64,000 nucleotides of DNA from JAJCYL01 sp040222875 (GCA_040222875.1 JAVKCG010000008.1:496001-560000), one strand, 5' to 3'; counted from the first letter of the stretch, positions 8,659 through 17,846 are shown. Made by a program: numbers and translations. Notes: generated by a model from the letters alone, not told the origin.

Positions 8659-9106
8659 TTTCTTCTTTTGACTTGTAAAGGATTTTCCGGGCATTCATTT
8701 TTCTTAATTCCTGTTGAATATCAGAAATTAACCCCATTTCAATTTCCTCATCTGCCCTTATCATAACGATCATTTGATCTCGATGATGTTCCGCTAATTC
8801 GTTTCTTTTTTGCTCTACCCATTGCGGTATTTGATTTATTGAAACAATTTTTTCTCCATTATAAATTCGGGGTTCTTTACCTAATAATTTGTCCTTGGGA
8901 TAGCCGATAATTAGTTCTTTTACTAATACTTTTTGTTGTGCTTTCGTAATACTTACTGCCTCTGGGATTTTGGCGTCAAGGTGTTCAGTATCCTCTTTGA
9001 TGACTGCGGTCACCATAAAAAAGAACAACATCAGAAATACGATATCAGGCAGTGATGAAGTGTTGATGACAGTTGCTACTTTTATTGAATTATAAGCTCT
9101 TTTCAT
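8633..9106 (-). CDS. ExbD/TolR-type biopolymer transport protein (second of pair)
   Basis: 157 residues. A short cytoplasmic N-terminus leads into one transmembrane helix 'PDIVFLMLFFFMVTAVI' with the conserved Asp (D21) that carries protons through the ExbB-ExbD or TolQ-TolR motor. The periplasmic part continues to the C-terminus. It starts 5 bp after the first ExbD gene, so the two form one operon. No ExbB/TolQ, TonB or TolA gene is within reach. Its 3' end overlaps the antiporter gene tail-to-tail. Confidence 0.87.
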   Translation of the reverse strand: MKRAYNSIKVATVINTSSLPDIVFLMLFFFMVTAVIKEDTEHLDAKIPEAVSITKAQQKVLVKELIIGYPKDKLLGKEPRIYNGEKIVSINQIPQWVEQKRNELAEHHRDQMIVMIRADEEIEMGLISDIQQELRKMNARKILYKSKEETTSSSHLQ

Positions 9107-9111
9107 TCTTT

Positions 9112-9654
9112 CTAAATTGTTGGCTCAGCAAGTGAGATATTCATTGGTACACCTCGTCTTGCTCTATTATAGACCTCTTTTTGTTCAATTTTGTCCAAAT
9201 CAAGGGAGCGAAATTCTTTTGAAGTCAAGTTGACTCTCTCCGCATAGATTTCATAATACGCCGCTTTCAATTCATCGAGAACAGCGATGAATGTTTTGTA
9301 ATTAGTCCCCCTGCTTGTTTTTAATGAAACAATGGCATCTTCTGGGCTTTCTGACAAATTCAGGTCACCATTCACATTCATGATAAAAGCCTTCACCTCT
9401 TTTTTCAGCCCTGCAATATCATCCCATACCTTATCCTCGACTAAAAGTTCATTATTGGCATTTATCAGAATTTTGAAAAGGTTCCGATCATGAACTTGAT
9501 GGATAGGCTGATTTTTAGCGTCTGGCGGAAGTTTTATAGAGACGCCCCTGTGCTGTAAAATGGTAGTTGATACTAGAAAGAAAATCAACAACAAGAAGGC
9601 AATATCTGCCATAGATCCGGTATTCACTTCAATTTGTTTCGGCGTCTTTTTCAT
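9112..9654 (-). CDS. ExbD/TolR-type biopolymer transport protein (first of pair)
   Basis: About 180 residues from the ATG giving 'MKKTPKQIEVNTGSMADIAF'; a TTG 33 bp further upstream is possible but less likely, since ExbD proteins begin close to the helix. The single transmembrane helix holds the conserved Asp (D17 in 'MADIAFLLLIFFLVSTT'). The periplasmic domain includes a longer segment than the second copy. In Bacteroidota, two ExbD copies often follow MotA/TolQ/ExbB genes; here the pair stands without them. Confidence 0.87.
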   Translation of the reverse strand: MKKTPKQIEVNTGSMADIAFLLLIFFLVSTTILQHRGVSIKLPPDAKNQPIHQVHDRNLFKILINANNELLVEDKVWDDIAGLKKEVKAFIMNVNGDLNLSESPEDAIVSLKTSRGTNYKTFIAVLDELKAAYYEIYAERVNLTSKEFRSLDLDKIEQKEVYNRARRGVPMNISLAEPTI

Positions 9655-9763
9655 TGATGTTTTGATGGTTAAAACCTCTCCAATCAATAAAAGTCACACT
9701 ATTTGCATCTTTAATTACTTTTGAGGAACCACCTTTAGCTAGAATCAAGATTAGTTAGTCTTA

Positions 9764-10105
9764 ATGGATAATTTTCGAAGGAAATTAGAAGTATACGCCC
9801 GTGGCGACAGGCAATTTATGATTGATTTAGTACGTGTTTGTTTAGCCGATCTCGATGAGTTTATGGTTAATTCACAACATGGGGTTGCTGATAAAGACTT
9901 CGAGATGTTGACTTTCACAAATCATAAAATCAAAACTATTAGTGCGTTCTTTGGGATGGCAGAGTTGGATAAGCTGAGTGATCAATCATTGGAAGCTGCT
10001 ATGGGAGAGAATGGTGTGAAAACAGCCCATCTTAACAAGCTCTCAACTACAATCAATGGAATAAAATCCGATATGAAATCAAGTATTAGTGACCTGTACG
10101 ATTGA
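9764..10105 (+). CDS. Stand-alone histidine phosphotransfer (Hpt) domain protein
   Basis: 113 residues, predicted all-helical, with 'FTNHKIKTISAFFGMAEL' at 51-68. H54 and K57 match the H-x-x-K pattern that carries the phosphoryl group in Hpt proteins, followed by the small/Gly turn and Leu. Such proteins relay phosphate from a hybrid kinase to a response regulator; no kinase or regulator is adjacent, so it is an orphan relay if functional. The usual 'KG' after the His is 'KT' here. Its 3' end overlaps the nitrilase gene by 20 bp. Confidence 0.7.
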   Translation: MDNFRRKLEVYARGDRQFMIDLVRVCLADLDEFMVNSQHGVADKDFEMLTFTNHKIKTISAFFGMAELDKLSDQSLEAAMGENGVKTAHLNKLSTTINGIKSDMKSSISDLYD

Positions 10106-11006
10106 TCTTCAATTCAAAGATGTCATTTCTTGAGTAGTGGCCACACACATCAAAATCCATTCGGCTGGCTATTACAGCTTTAAGGCTCAATTCTGAATAG
10201 ATTATTCCACTTTCATCAAACAATGGCCCTGCAATAACATTGCCCATGGGGTCTACAATTACGCTGCCACCTCGGCAAAGCACATCAGATTCTGGTTCCA
10301 ATTGCTCTAAAGCCAGCACATGTTCAGGGTACATATTTTTTGTAACATATTGATTTGCAGACAACACATAGCACCGCCCCTCACAGGCGATATGCCGCAT
10401 TGAAGTTTGCCATGTCTCCCGTTGGTCTGCTGTTGGGGTCATGTAAACCTGAACTCCCTGTTGATACATTGCCATTCTGGCAAGGGGCATATAGTTCTCC
10501 CAACAAATTAATCCGCCAAGCTTACCAATACTGGTATCAAAAACATCCAGGGTTGAGCCATCGCCTTCACCCCAAATTATTCTTTCAGATGCAGTAGGTT
10601 TGAGTTTACGGTGTTTACCAAGCAAATTGCCATCAGGCCCAAAATACAATGTGGTGCAATAAAGTGTACCACTGCTGATAGGCTCCTTTTCTATAACTCC
10701 GATAACAAGGAAAGCATTGGCTGATTTAGCCATCTTACTCAAAGAGCTAAACTCTTTGCCTGACAGGTTCAGGGAATTCTCATTATACAATCTCCACAAT
10801 TCCCTACCGGCTTCATTTCGGCTACCGACGTTGGTTCCAAATGATAAGCCCCTGGGATAAGCTGGAATGAACGCCTCCGGGAATAAAATCAGCCTGGCAT
10901 TATTCGAACTTGCTTCATGGACAAGATCGGCAGTTTTTTCAATTGTTTTGGCTAAGTCAAAAAGTACGGGTGCATCCTGAATTACTGCCGCTACATACTT
11001 TTCCAT
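10086..11006 (-). CDS. Carbon-nitrogen hydrolase, nitrilase branch
   Basis: 306 residues. The catalytic triad is complete: E44 ('LFPEAFIPAYP'), K134 ('GKHRKLKPT') and C168 ('GGLICWENYMP'). The surroundings 'AYPRGLSFG' and 'ERIIWGEGDGS' are typical of true nitrilases (nitrile to carboxylic acid plus ammonia) rather than amidases. It acts in the cytoplasm; no signal peptide. It lies 18 bp downstream of map on the same strand and may be cotranscribed. Substrate cannot be told from sequence. Confidence 0.9.
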   Translation of the reverse strand: MEKYVAAVIQDAPVLFDLAKTIEKTADLVHEASSNNARLILFPEAFIPAYPRGLSFGTNVGSRNEAGRELWRLYNENSLNLSGKEFSSLSKMAKSANAFLVIGVIEKEPISSGTLYCTTLYFGPDGNLLGKHRKLKPTASERIIWGEGDGSTLDVFDTSIGKLGGLICWENYMPLARMAMYQQGVQVYMTPTADQRETWQTSMRHIACEGRCYVLSANQYVTKNMYPEHVLALEQLEPESDVLCRGGSVIVDPMGNVIAGPLFDESGIIYSELSLKAVIASRMDFDVCGHYSRNDIFELKINRTGH

Positions 11007-11024
11007 GCCCTTTGGTTGACCTAA

Positions 11025-11816
11025 TTAAGCTACCACTCCTTCTTTAGCCGCAAGTGCCTCCTCAATGTATTTGAAGGTAGAAAGTATTTGAGGCTTACCA
11101 TCGATCACAGCCACATTGTGTTCATAGTGACCAGAGGGTTTATGGTCGGCAGTGATGATAGTCCAGCCATCATTCAATTGCCTGACATCTTTTGTTCCCA
11201 TGTTAATCATAGGTTCAATGGCGATTACCAGGCCATTGTTGATTTTTGGGCCTTTGCCTCGCTTGCCATAATTCGGCACCTCCGGAGACTCATGCATGTC
11301 ACGGCCGAGACCATGACCTACCAGTTCCCTAACAACGCCGTAACCATTTTTTTCCGCATGTTGCTGGATGGCATAGCTTACATCACCGATTCTTTTATTT
11401 AGCTGAACCTGCTCAATGCCGAGATAAAGACATTCTTTCGTTACATCCAATAATCTTTTAACATCAGGCGCTATTTCGCCAATTTCAAATGTCCAGGCAT
11501 GATCACCATAAAACCCATTCATAAATACCCCGCAATCAACTGAAACGATATCGCCTTCTTCGAGGGGCTTGTTATTCGGTATGCCATGAACAATTTGTTC
11601 ATTCACTGAGGTGCATAATGAATTGGGAAAATCATATAGGCCCAAAAAACCGGGATGGGCACCGTGATCACTAATGAACTCAAAGGCAATTTTATCTAAA
11701 TCGAGGGTAGAAACACCTGGCTCAATTTTTTCAGCAATTACACCTAGGGTCCTTGAAACAAGCTGAGCACTCTCTCTTATCAACTCTATTTCTTCAGCAG
11801 ATTTTAACGGGATCAT
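11025..11816 (-). CDS. map: Methionine aminopeptidase, type I
   Basis: 263 residues from the ATG giving 'MIPLKSAEEIELIRESAQ'; an upstream TTG would add nine residues and is not favoured. The pita-bread fold motifs and metal ligands are visible: 'VSVDCGVFMNGFYGDHAWTF' (two Asp), 'ELVGHGLGRDMHESP' (His), 'AIEPMINMG' (Glu) and the final Glu near 'YEHNVAV'. It removes the initiator methionine from new proteins at the ribosome. It is usually linked to ribosomal protein genes; here it sits between a SPOR-protein terminator and a nitrilase gene, so it may be a second, non-ribosomal-operon copy (inference). Confidence 0.93.
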   Translation of the reverse strand: MIPLKSAEEIELIRESAQLVSRTLGVIAEKIEPGVSTLDLDKIAFEFISDHGAHPGFLGLYDFPNSLCTSVNEQIVHGIPNNKPLEEGDIVSVDCGVFMNGFYGDHAWTFEIGEIAPDVKRLLDVTKECLYLGIEQVQLNKRIGDVSYAIQQHAEKNGYGVVRELVGHGLGRDMHESPEVPNYGKRGKGPKINNGLVIAIEPMINMGTKDVRQLNDGWTIITADHKPSGHYEHNVAVIDGKPQILSTFKYIEEALAAKEGVVA

Positions 11817-11870
11817 TCGGAATAATTTTCTAAGAAAACGCAAAGATAATGTCTTTAAAATGAATTGATT

Positions 11871-11903
11871 AAAAACAAAAAAAGCAGGGTTTTAGCCCTG
11901 CTC
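11871..11903 (-). terminator. Intrinsic terminator of the SPOR-domain gene
   Basis: Read on the minus strand, AGCAGGG pairs perfectly with CCCTGCT around a short loop and is followed directly by a run of seven T and then a T-rich stretch. It begins 22 bp after the SPOR stop codon and separates it from map. Confidence 0.85.
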
Positions 11904-11924
11904 CCATTTTGGAATAACCCTTTA

Positions 11925-12533
11925 TTAAATAACGCCCTCAAGAACGTCTTTAATTGGAACTCTTTGTCCGTCTTTGTATGATACAATCCAGGCTTCTTTC
12001 ACACCCATCTCACGTAAATACTTTTTAAAAGTATCTGCTTCCCAATAATCTTTGAAAACGCCTAAAGTATATTTCTTTAATCCATCGGCTTCTTCAGCTT
12101 TAAATTCGCCACCCTGATCGTACTGGGCTAAATCTTTCTTTTCAAATGCACCGATTTGAACTTTGAACACAACGCCGTTTTGATCATCGATTGTTCCCGG
12201 CCCCGAAGAAGGCTTCCTCTGTGCTGAGGCGGCTTGGCTCTTAGCGCTTTCAAGTTCGCTCCTCAGGCTTGCTAATTGACTCTGATAATCAGAAATCTGT
12301 TCATCTTTTTCAGCAATCCTATCTTCAACACCATTAGCTTCCGTTTGTAAGCCTTTGATCTGATCCTTCAGTGAGCTGTTTTCGTCAAGCAGGCTTTTAT
12401 ACTGCTCTGGCGAAAGCGCCTTTATCCTTTTCTTCCATTCCTTCTTCTCTTTTTTTGACATCTGCGCAGAGGCATCAAAGCCTGCGAAGACTACCAAAAA
12501 TCCAAGAAGTAAAGCGGTTGTTAAATGTCTCAT
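11925..12533 (-). CDS. Exported coiled-coil protein with SPOR-like domain
   Basis: 202 residues. Signal peptide (about 1-23, ending ASAQ), a charged coiled-coil segment (about 28-105, rich in K, E, Q, S heptads), then a SPOR-like domain ('VVFKVQIGAFEKKDL...GLKKYTLGVFKDYWEADTFKKYLREMG', about 120-190). SPOR domains bind denuded glycan strands of peptidoglycan at division sites (family knowledge). The protein should be periplasmic. A clear terminator follows; the gene lies 87 bp downstream of fumC on the same strand. Confidence 0.82.
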   Translation of the reverse strand: MRHLTTALLLGFLVVFAGFDASAQMSKKEKKEWKKRIKALSPEQYKSLLDENSSLKDQIKGLQTEANGVEDRIAEKDEQISDYQSQLASLRSELESAKSQAASAQRKPSSGPGTIDDQNGVVFKVQIGAFEKKDLAQYDQGGEFKAEEADGLKKYTLGVFKDYWEADTFKKYLREMGVKEAWIVSYKDGQRVPIKDVLEGVI

Positions 12534-12620
12534 TTCTAAATAATTATGTTTATGGCCTTAAATGTATACTGAATGTACAAAAATATCTTGCTTCAAGCCA
12601 AAAAATTTAGCTTCATCAAC

Positions 12621-14021
12621 TTACTTAAGACTGCCAATCATATTTTTTGGCACTACCCATTCATCAAATTGCTCACTTGTAAGCAAGCCAAGATCAATCG
12701 CCGCTTCCCTTAAGGTAGTACCCTCTTTATGGGCTTTTTTAGCAATTTTAGCAGCATTTTCATAACCTATATGTGTGTTCAGCGCCGTTACAAGCATCAA
12801 TGACTTCTCCAGCTTTTCTTCAATCACACCGTAGTTCGGTTCAATGCCAACTGCACAATTTTCATTGAACGATTGACAGGCATCCCCAATTAACTTTGCT
12901 GAATTGAGCAAGTTATAAATCATCATAGGTTTGAAAACATTCAACTCAAAGTGGCCAGTCATGCCTCCAGTTGATATAGCAACATCATTTCCAATAACCT
13001 GAGCACACACCATTGTAAGTGCTTCACATTGGGTAGGATTTACCTTACCAGGCATTATTGATGAACCGGGTTCGTTCTCGGGAATGAGGATTTCACCAAT
13101 TCCGGACCTTGGGCCTGATGCAAGCATCCGGATATCATTAGCTATTTTCATCAGGCTCACCGCCAATTGTTTCAATGCACCTGAAGTTTCAACCATTGCA
13201 TCATGTGCAGCCAATGACTCAAATTTGTTTTCAGCCGAAATGAACGGATGGCCAGAATGTTGGGCAATTTTTTTAGCAACCAACTCGGAATAGCCTTCAG
13301 GTGTGTTGAGACCTGTGCCTACTGCGGTACCTCCCAGTGCCAATTCTGATAAATGAGGGAGTGTGTTTTTTAGTGCCTTCAATCCATGATCAAGCTGGGA
13401 AACATACCCCGAAAACTCCTGGCCTAATGTAAGCGGTGTGGCATCCATAAAGTGAGTACGGCCAATTTTCACCACCTCCATAAATTTTTCGGACTTCTTT
13501 GCCAATACATCCCTCAATGCTTGGACTTTTGGGATTGTATTTTCGACCACCACCTTGTAGCCGGCAATATGCATAGCCGTAGGGAAAGTATCATTTGACG
13601 ACTGCGATTTATTCACATCATCGTTTGGGTGAATTACTTTCTTTTCGTCACTCAGGGATCCGCCATTGATCACATGCGACCTGTTAGAAACAACTTCGTT
13701 TACATTCATGTTTGATTGAGTGCCTGAGCCTGTTTGCCATACAACCAATGGGAAATGATCATCAAGGTCCCCGGCTGAAATTTCATCGCAAGCCTTTCCA
13801 ATGAGGTCAGATTTCGATTTGTCCATCACCCCTAATTCCGCATTGGTTTCAGCAGCTGACTTTTTGAGGATTGCAAAGGCCCTGATTATTTCAATGGGCA
13901 TTTTCATTGTTTCTGGGGATATTTTGAAGTTATTACGGGAGCGTTCTGTTTGAGCTCCCCAATACCTATCGGCTGGTACTTCTACAGTACCCATTGTATC
14001 TTTTTCTATTCTATATTCCAT
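12621..14021 (-). CDS. fumC: Fumarate hydratase, class II
   Basis: 466 residues, matching class II fumarases. The signature 'GSSIMPGKVNPTQCEA' (about 318-333) is complete, as are 'TGSGTQSNMNVNEV' (about 100) and 'GRTHFMDATPLTLGQE' (about 188). It is the oxygen-stable, iron-free enzyme interconverting fumarate and L-malate in the TCA cycle, acting as a cytoplasmic tetramer. The start ATG gives 'MEYRIEKDTMG', the normal N-terminus. A cupin gene ends 6 bp upstream, so the two probably share a transcript. Confidence 0.97.
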   Translation of the reverse strand: MEYRIEKDTMGTVEVPADRYWGAQTERSRNNFKISPETMKMPIEIIRAFAILKKSAAETNAELGVMDKSKSDLIGKACDEISAGDLDDHFPLVVWQTGSGTQSNMNVNEVVSNRSHVINGGSLSDEKKVIHPNDDVNKSQSSNDTFPTAMHIAGYKVVVENTIPKVQALRDVLAKKSEKFMEVVKIGRTHFMDATPLTLGQEFSGYVSQLDHGLKALKNTLPHLSELALGGTAVGTGLNTPEGYSELVAKKIAQHSGHPFISAENKFESLAAHDAMVETSGALKQLAVSLMKIANDIRMLASGPRSGIGEILIPENEPGSSIMPGKVNPTQCEALTMVCAQVIGNDVAISTGGMTGHFELNVFKPMMIYNLLNSAKLIGDACQSFNENCAVGIEPNYGVIEEKLEKSLMLVTALNTHIGYENAAKIAKKAHKEGTTLREAAIDLGLLTSEQFDEWVVPKNMIGSLK

Positions 14022-14027
14022 GTTATG

Positions 14028-14390
14028 CTATTTTTCTCTGTGAACCGTTGCCAATGAAAATGGCGGCAAACAAACCGACCAATACTCTGAATGCCTGTCA
14101 AAGGGATTTGAATATTGAACCCTTGCACCTCTTTTGACTAAAATTGTTTGTCCTGCTTTTACCACTTCTTTCTGACCATCAATTTTCACCAACATCTGCC
14201 CCTTGGCAACCAGCGTAAACTCATCAAATTCAGGGTTTTGAAACGGCTCTTTCCAGCCCGGTGGAGCCTCCATTCTGGCAATACTGCATTGTTCGTATTT
14301 AAGGCTGGCATTACCAAAATGTTCCTCAATTAGCTTGGTTGAGCCTGTCGGGATATTAGTTGGGTCAGTTTGTTTAAGGTAGTTTTTCAA
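14028..14390 (-). CDS. Cupin-domain protein
   Basis: 120 residues: a single small beta-barrel with 'PFQNPEFDEFTLVAKGQMLVKIDGQ' and 'GQTILVKRGARVQYSNP'. The classic His ligands of the first cupin motif are largely replaced (FDEF rather than HxH), so metal binding is doubtful. It sits 6 bp upstream of fumC and 44 bp downstream of the methyltransferase gene, all on one strand. Substrate and role are unknown. Confidence 0.75.
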   Translation of the reverse strand: MKNYLKQTDPTNIPTGSTKLIEEHFGNASLKYEQCSIARMEAPPGWKEPFQNPEFDEFTLVAKGQMLVKIDGQKEVVKAGQTILVKRGARVQYSNPFDRHSEYWSVCLPPFSLATVHREK

Positions 14391-14434
14391 ACCGTTTGAA
14401 TTGGTGTGAATTTAAGAAATATTTAAAAGCCGGA

Positions 14435-14986
14435 TCACCGTAAATGTTTCGCTTTTGTGTTCATTTTGAGATGAAAATCCCACAATACAATTCCAATTGA
14501 AACCGAAACATTTAGCGAGTGTTTTGTGCCAAACTGAGGTATCTCCAAACAGTCATCTGCAGCGGTAACTACCTCCTCGGAAACGCCGAATACCTCGTTG
14601 CCAAAAACAACCGCATATTTTGTGTCAGGTTCAGGCTTAAACTTTTCAAGGGAGACACTTTTAGTGACTTGTTCTACAGCAAGAATTTGATATCCAGCGT
14701 TCTTTAGTTTGGTTACTATTTCCAATGTGTTCTCAGCGTATTCCCATTCAACAGAATCAGTAGCGCCCAGTGCAGTTTTGTGGATGTCCCGGTGTGGCGG
14801 AGTTCCCGTAATTCCGGTGAGGTATAATTTTTCGATTAAGAAAGCATCGCATGTCCTGAATGCAGACCCGACGTTATTCAGGCTTCTAACATTATCCAGA
14901 ATAACAACAACGGGTGTCTTTTCTGCTTTTTTGAAGGCATCGATCGTAATTCTACCCAGGTCTTCGTTTTTTATTTTCTCTCTCAT
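14435..14986 (-). CDS. RNA 2'-O-methyltransferase, TrmH/SpoU family
   Basis: 183 residues, a short SpoU-type methylase without an extra N-terminal RNA-binding domain. The knotted SPOUT core motifs are present: 'NVRSLNNVGSAFRTCDAF' (motif 1, about 33-50), 'AVVFGNEVFGVSEEVV' (motif 2, about 124-139) and 'IPQFGTKHSLNVSVSIGIVLWDF' (motif 3, about 148-170). It methylates ribose in tRNA or rRNA using S-adenosylmethionine; the target base cannot be told. It is divergent from mutS across about 80 bp. Confidence 0.9.
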   Translation of the reverse strand: MREKIKNEDLGRITIDAFKKAEKTPVVVILDNVRSLNNVGSAFRTCDAFLIEKLYLTGITGTPPHRDIHKTALGATDSVEWEYAENTLEIVTKLKNAGYQILAVEQVTKSVSLEKFKPEPDTKYAVVFGNEVFGVSEEVVTAADDCLEIPQFGTKHSLNVSVSIGIVLWDFHLKMNTKAKHLR

Positions 14987-15069
14987 TGATTGAGCATAAT
15001 ATTAAGGGGCAAGTCTAACAATCTTCATTGCATCTTTCACCGAAATCAGAAAGTTAGTAGGTTCGCATA

Positions 15070-17688
15070 ATGGGAAAAAGTTCTTCAAAAAAGGCGCCTA
15101 AAGAAACCCCTTTGATGAAGCAATACAATGCTATCAAAGTGAAGCATCCGGGGGCGCTTTTACTCTTTCGGGTTGGGGACTTTTATGAGACTTTTGGAGA
15201 GGATGCTGTTAAGGCCAGTAAAATTCTGGACATTGTTCTAACTAAAAGAGCAAATGGATCTGCATCACATATCGAGTTAGCAGGATTCCCTCACCATTCT
15301 CTTGATACATATTTACCCAAACTGGTTCGATCTGGAGAAAGGGTGGCCATCTGCGATCAACTTGAGGATCCCAAGTCTGTCAAAGGAATTGTTAAAAGGG
15401 GGGTGACAGAGCTGGTAACTCCTGGGCTGACCTTTAACGATAACGTACTTGAGAAAAGCCAGAACAATTTTCTTGCGTCAATTGATTTTAGTGAGGATCA
15501 ACTTGGCCTCGCACTGCTGGATTTATCTACCGGTGAGTTCCTCGTTGCAGAGGGGTCAAAAGATTATATCGATAAGCTTATCCAGGGTTTCGCTCCGTCA
15601 GAGATAATTTATTGTAAGAAATATAGGGACAAATTTGAACGATTGTTCAAAAACGAATTCAGCTCATTTTGTTTGGAGGAATGGATCTACTCTTTTGACT
15701 ATGGGCATGAAAAACTGATCAACCACTTTCAGACTAAAAATTTAAAAGGGTTTGGAATTGATCAGTTAAATCAGGCAGTTGTTGCTGCAGGGGCCATTTT
15801 ATTTTATCTGGAAGATACTGAGCACAAGGAGATCAACCATATATCAAGTGTGGGCCGCATTGATCAGGATAGGTATGTATGGCTGGACAAATTCACTATT
15901 CGCAACCTGGAGTTGTTGCACCCTCAGCAGCCGGATGGGGTTTCATTAATTGATGTGATCGATCAGACGGTCACCCCTATGGGTTCTAGAATGATCAAAA
16001 AGTGGCTGGTTTTGCCACTTAAAGAGAAAGCCCTTATTGATGAGAGACTGGAAATAGTAGAACAGTTCTTTAGTAATGAAGAATTAAGTACTGGCTTGAT
16101 ATCCCTATTGAAACCGATTGGTGATTTGGAACGCCTGATTTCTAAAGTGGCCGTTGGTCGCATCAACCCGCGGGAAATGAACCAACTCAAAAAGGCACTG
16201 GGCCAACTTCCTGGAGTTGTCAATTCCCTGAATTCTTCTGATGACAAGCCTCTGAAAGAGATAATCGATCAAATAAATAGCTGTGACGCTTTGTACACAG
16301 CAATTCATGCCACTCTGAAGGAAGATGCACCTATGCTAACCCATCAGGGCAATATTGTGAATGATGGTGTTGATGCTGAATTGGATGAGCTAAGGAAAAT
16401 CTCTTTTTCCGGGAAAGACTATTTGCTCCAAATTCAGAAAAGGGAAACTGAACGTACGGGAATTGCCTCACTAAAAATTGCCTACAATAAGGTTTTTGGA
16501 TACTATCTCGAGGTAACAAATGCCCAAAAAGATAAGGTGCCACCAGAGTGGATTAGAAAGCAGACCTTAGTAAATGCTGAACGCTACATTACTGAGGAAC
16601 TCAAAACCTATGAAGAAAAAATTCTTAATGCCGAAGAAAAAATTGTTGGGATAGAGCAGGGCATTTACCAGGGTTTGATAGTAAAGGCCTCTAAATACAT
16701 ATCGCTGATTCAGCAAAATGCCAAAATACTTGCGAAAATAGATTGCCTTCTTTCTTTTGCTGAAATTGCCTTAAAGAATAACTATGTCCGCCCAACTATA
16801 AATAATGAGCAAGAAATTGACATCAAGGATGGTCGCCATCCTGTGATTGAAAGTCAACTGGCCGCAGGTGACGCTTATGTGCCCAATGACGTTTTTTTAG
16901 ATAATCAATCTCAGCAAATCATGATTATTACCGGCCCAAACATGGCTGGCAAGTCTGCTTTATTGAGGCAAACAGCTCTAATCGTCTTGATGGCTCAGAT
17001 TGGTGGGTTTGTGCCTGCCGCATATGCCAAAGTTGGGCTGATTGATAAGGTGTTTACCCGGGTTGGAGCATCCGACAATTTGTCTAGAGGTGAGTCCACC
17101 TTTATGGTTGAAATGACTGAAACAGCCAGCATCCTTAATAATCTTTCAGATAATAGTTTGATTTTAATGGATGAAATCGGTCGTGGCACCAGCACTTATG
17201 ATGGTATCTCCATTGCCTGGTCGATAGTAGAGCACCTTCATAACAATTCAAAGTTTAAGGCCAAAACACTGTTTGCAACCCACTATCATGAGCTCAATCA
17301 GTTAACCAACGATTTGCCGAGAGTTAAAAATTTTAATGTCTCTGTTAAGGAGCTAAACAACAAAGTGATCTTTCTGAGAAAACTCAAAGAAGGCGGCAGT
17401 GAACACAGCTTCGGTATTCATGTGGCACAAATGGCCGGCATGCCCAATGAAATAGTGATAAGGGCTAATGAAATTATGCTGCATTTGGAGAAAGACAAGC
17501 TGAAAGAAGGGAATATTGAATCACTTGAGGATCTACCCGCTTCAAATTTTCAGCTTAGCATGTTTGAAGCCGACCCGAAGTTTGAAGAAATCAGAAAAAA
17601 GCTGAATCAAATTGATATCAATACTATCTCTCCAGTAGAAGCGCTGTTAAAGCTGAATGAAATGCTTTCGATTTTAAGAGGGAAGTAA
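15070..17688 (+). CDS. mutS: DNA mismatch repair protein MutS
   Basis: 872 residues, full-length MutS. The N-terminal mismatch-reading loop 'LFRVGDFYETFGEDA' (about 33-47, Phe-x-Glu) is intact, so this is MutS proper and not MutS2. Connector, lever and clamp domains follow. The ATPase has Walker A 'GPNMAGKSALLRQ' (about 622), 'SRGESTFMVEM' and Walker B 'ILMDEIGRGTSTYDG' (about 700). The C-terminal dimerisation tail is short. It scans DNA for mismatches and recruits MutL. No mutL neighbour; tRNA genes lie downstream on the same strand. Confidence 0.97.
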   Translation: MGKSSSKKAPKETPLMKQYNAIKVKHPGALLLFRVGDFYETFGEDAVKASKILDIVLTKRANGSASHIELAGFPHHSLDTYLPKLVRSGERVAICDQLEDPKSVKGIVKRGVTELVTPGLTFNDNVLEKSQNNFLASIDFSEDQLGLALLDLSTGEFLVAEGSKDYIDKLIQGFAPSEIIYCKKYRDKFERLFKNEFSSFCLEEWIYSFDYGHEKLINHFQTKNLKGFGIDQLNQAVVAAGAILFYLEDTEHKEINHISSVGRIDQDRYVWLDKFTIRNLELLHPQQPDGVSLIDVIDQTVTPMGSRMIKKWLVLPLKEKALIDERLEIVEQFFSNEELSTGLISLLKPIGDLERLISKVAVGRINPREMNQLKKALGQLPGVVNSLNSSDDKPLKEIIDQINSCDALYTAIHATLKEDAPMLTHQGNIVNDGVDAELDELRKISFSGKDYLLQIQKRETERTGIASLKIAYNKVFGYYLEVTNAQKDKVPPEWIRKQTLVNAERYITEELKTYEEKILNAEEKIVGIEQGIYQGLIVKASKYISLIQQNAKILAKIDCLLSFAEIALKNNYVRPTINNEQEIDIKDGRHPVIESQLAAGDAYVPNDVFLDNQSQQIMIITGPNMAGKSALLRQTALIVLMAQIGGFVPAAYAKVGLIDKVFTRVGASDNLSRGESTFMVEMTETASILNNLSDNSLILMDEIGRGTSTYDGISIAWSIVEHLHNNSKFKAKTLFATHYHELNQLTNDLPRVKNFNVSVKELNNKVIFLRKLKEGGSEHSFGIHVAQMAGMPNEIVIRANEIMLHLEKDKLKEGNIESLEDLPASNFQLSMFEADPKFEEIRKKLNQIDINTISPVEALLKLNEMLSILRGK

Positions 17689-17753
17689 AAAATCATTTAA
17701 GTCATTGAAAATTTGTCCCGTCTAAATAGTTTTGCATCCCCGTAAGGGAACAA

Positions 17754-17830
17754 GCGAGAGTAGCTCAGCTTAAGCGCATCCGCCAGCCGGCGGACCAAGG
17801 TTGGAAGCCCAACCGGAGTGTAGCTGAAAC
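17754..17830 (+). pseudogene. tRNA-Gly remnant interrupted by a GC-rich palindrome
   Basis: The first 17 bases (GCGAGAGTAGCTCAGCT) equal the start of the tRNA-Gly 93 bp downstream, and a later stretch repeats CCAAGGTTGG of its anticodon arm. Between them sits the palindrome CCGCCAGCCGGCGG. The T arm and 3' acceptor strand are missing, so no cloverleaf forms. I read it as a broken duplicate of the tRNA-Gly. Confidence 0.6.
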
Positions 17831-17846
17831 CCTTGAAATAAAATAA

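Noticed and set aside
11817..11843. N-terminal extension of Map from a TTG
   Set aside because: The ATG at 11816 gives the normal type I Map N-terminus.
17754..17830. A second working tRNA-Gly
   Set aside because: Only the 5' end and a piece of the anticodon arm match; T arm and 3' acceptor strand are absent.
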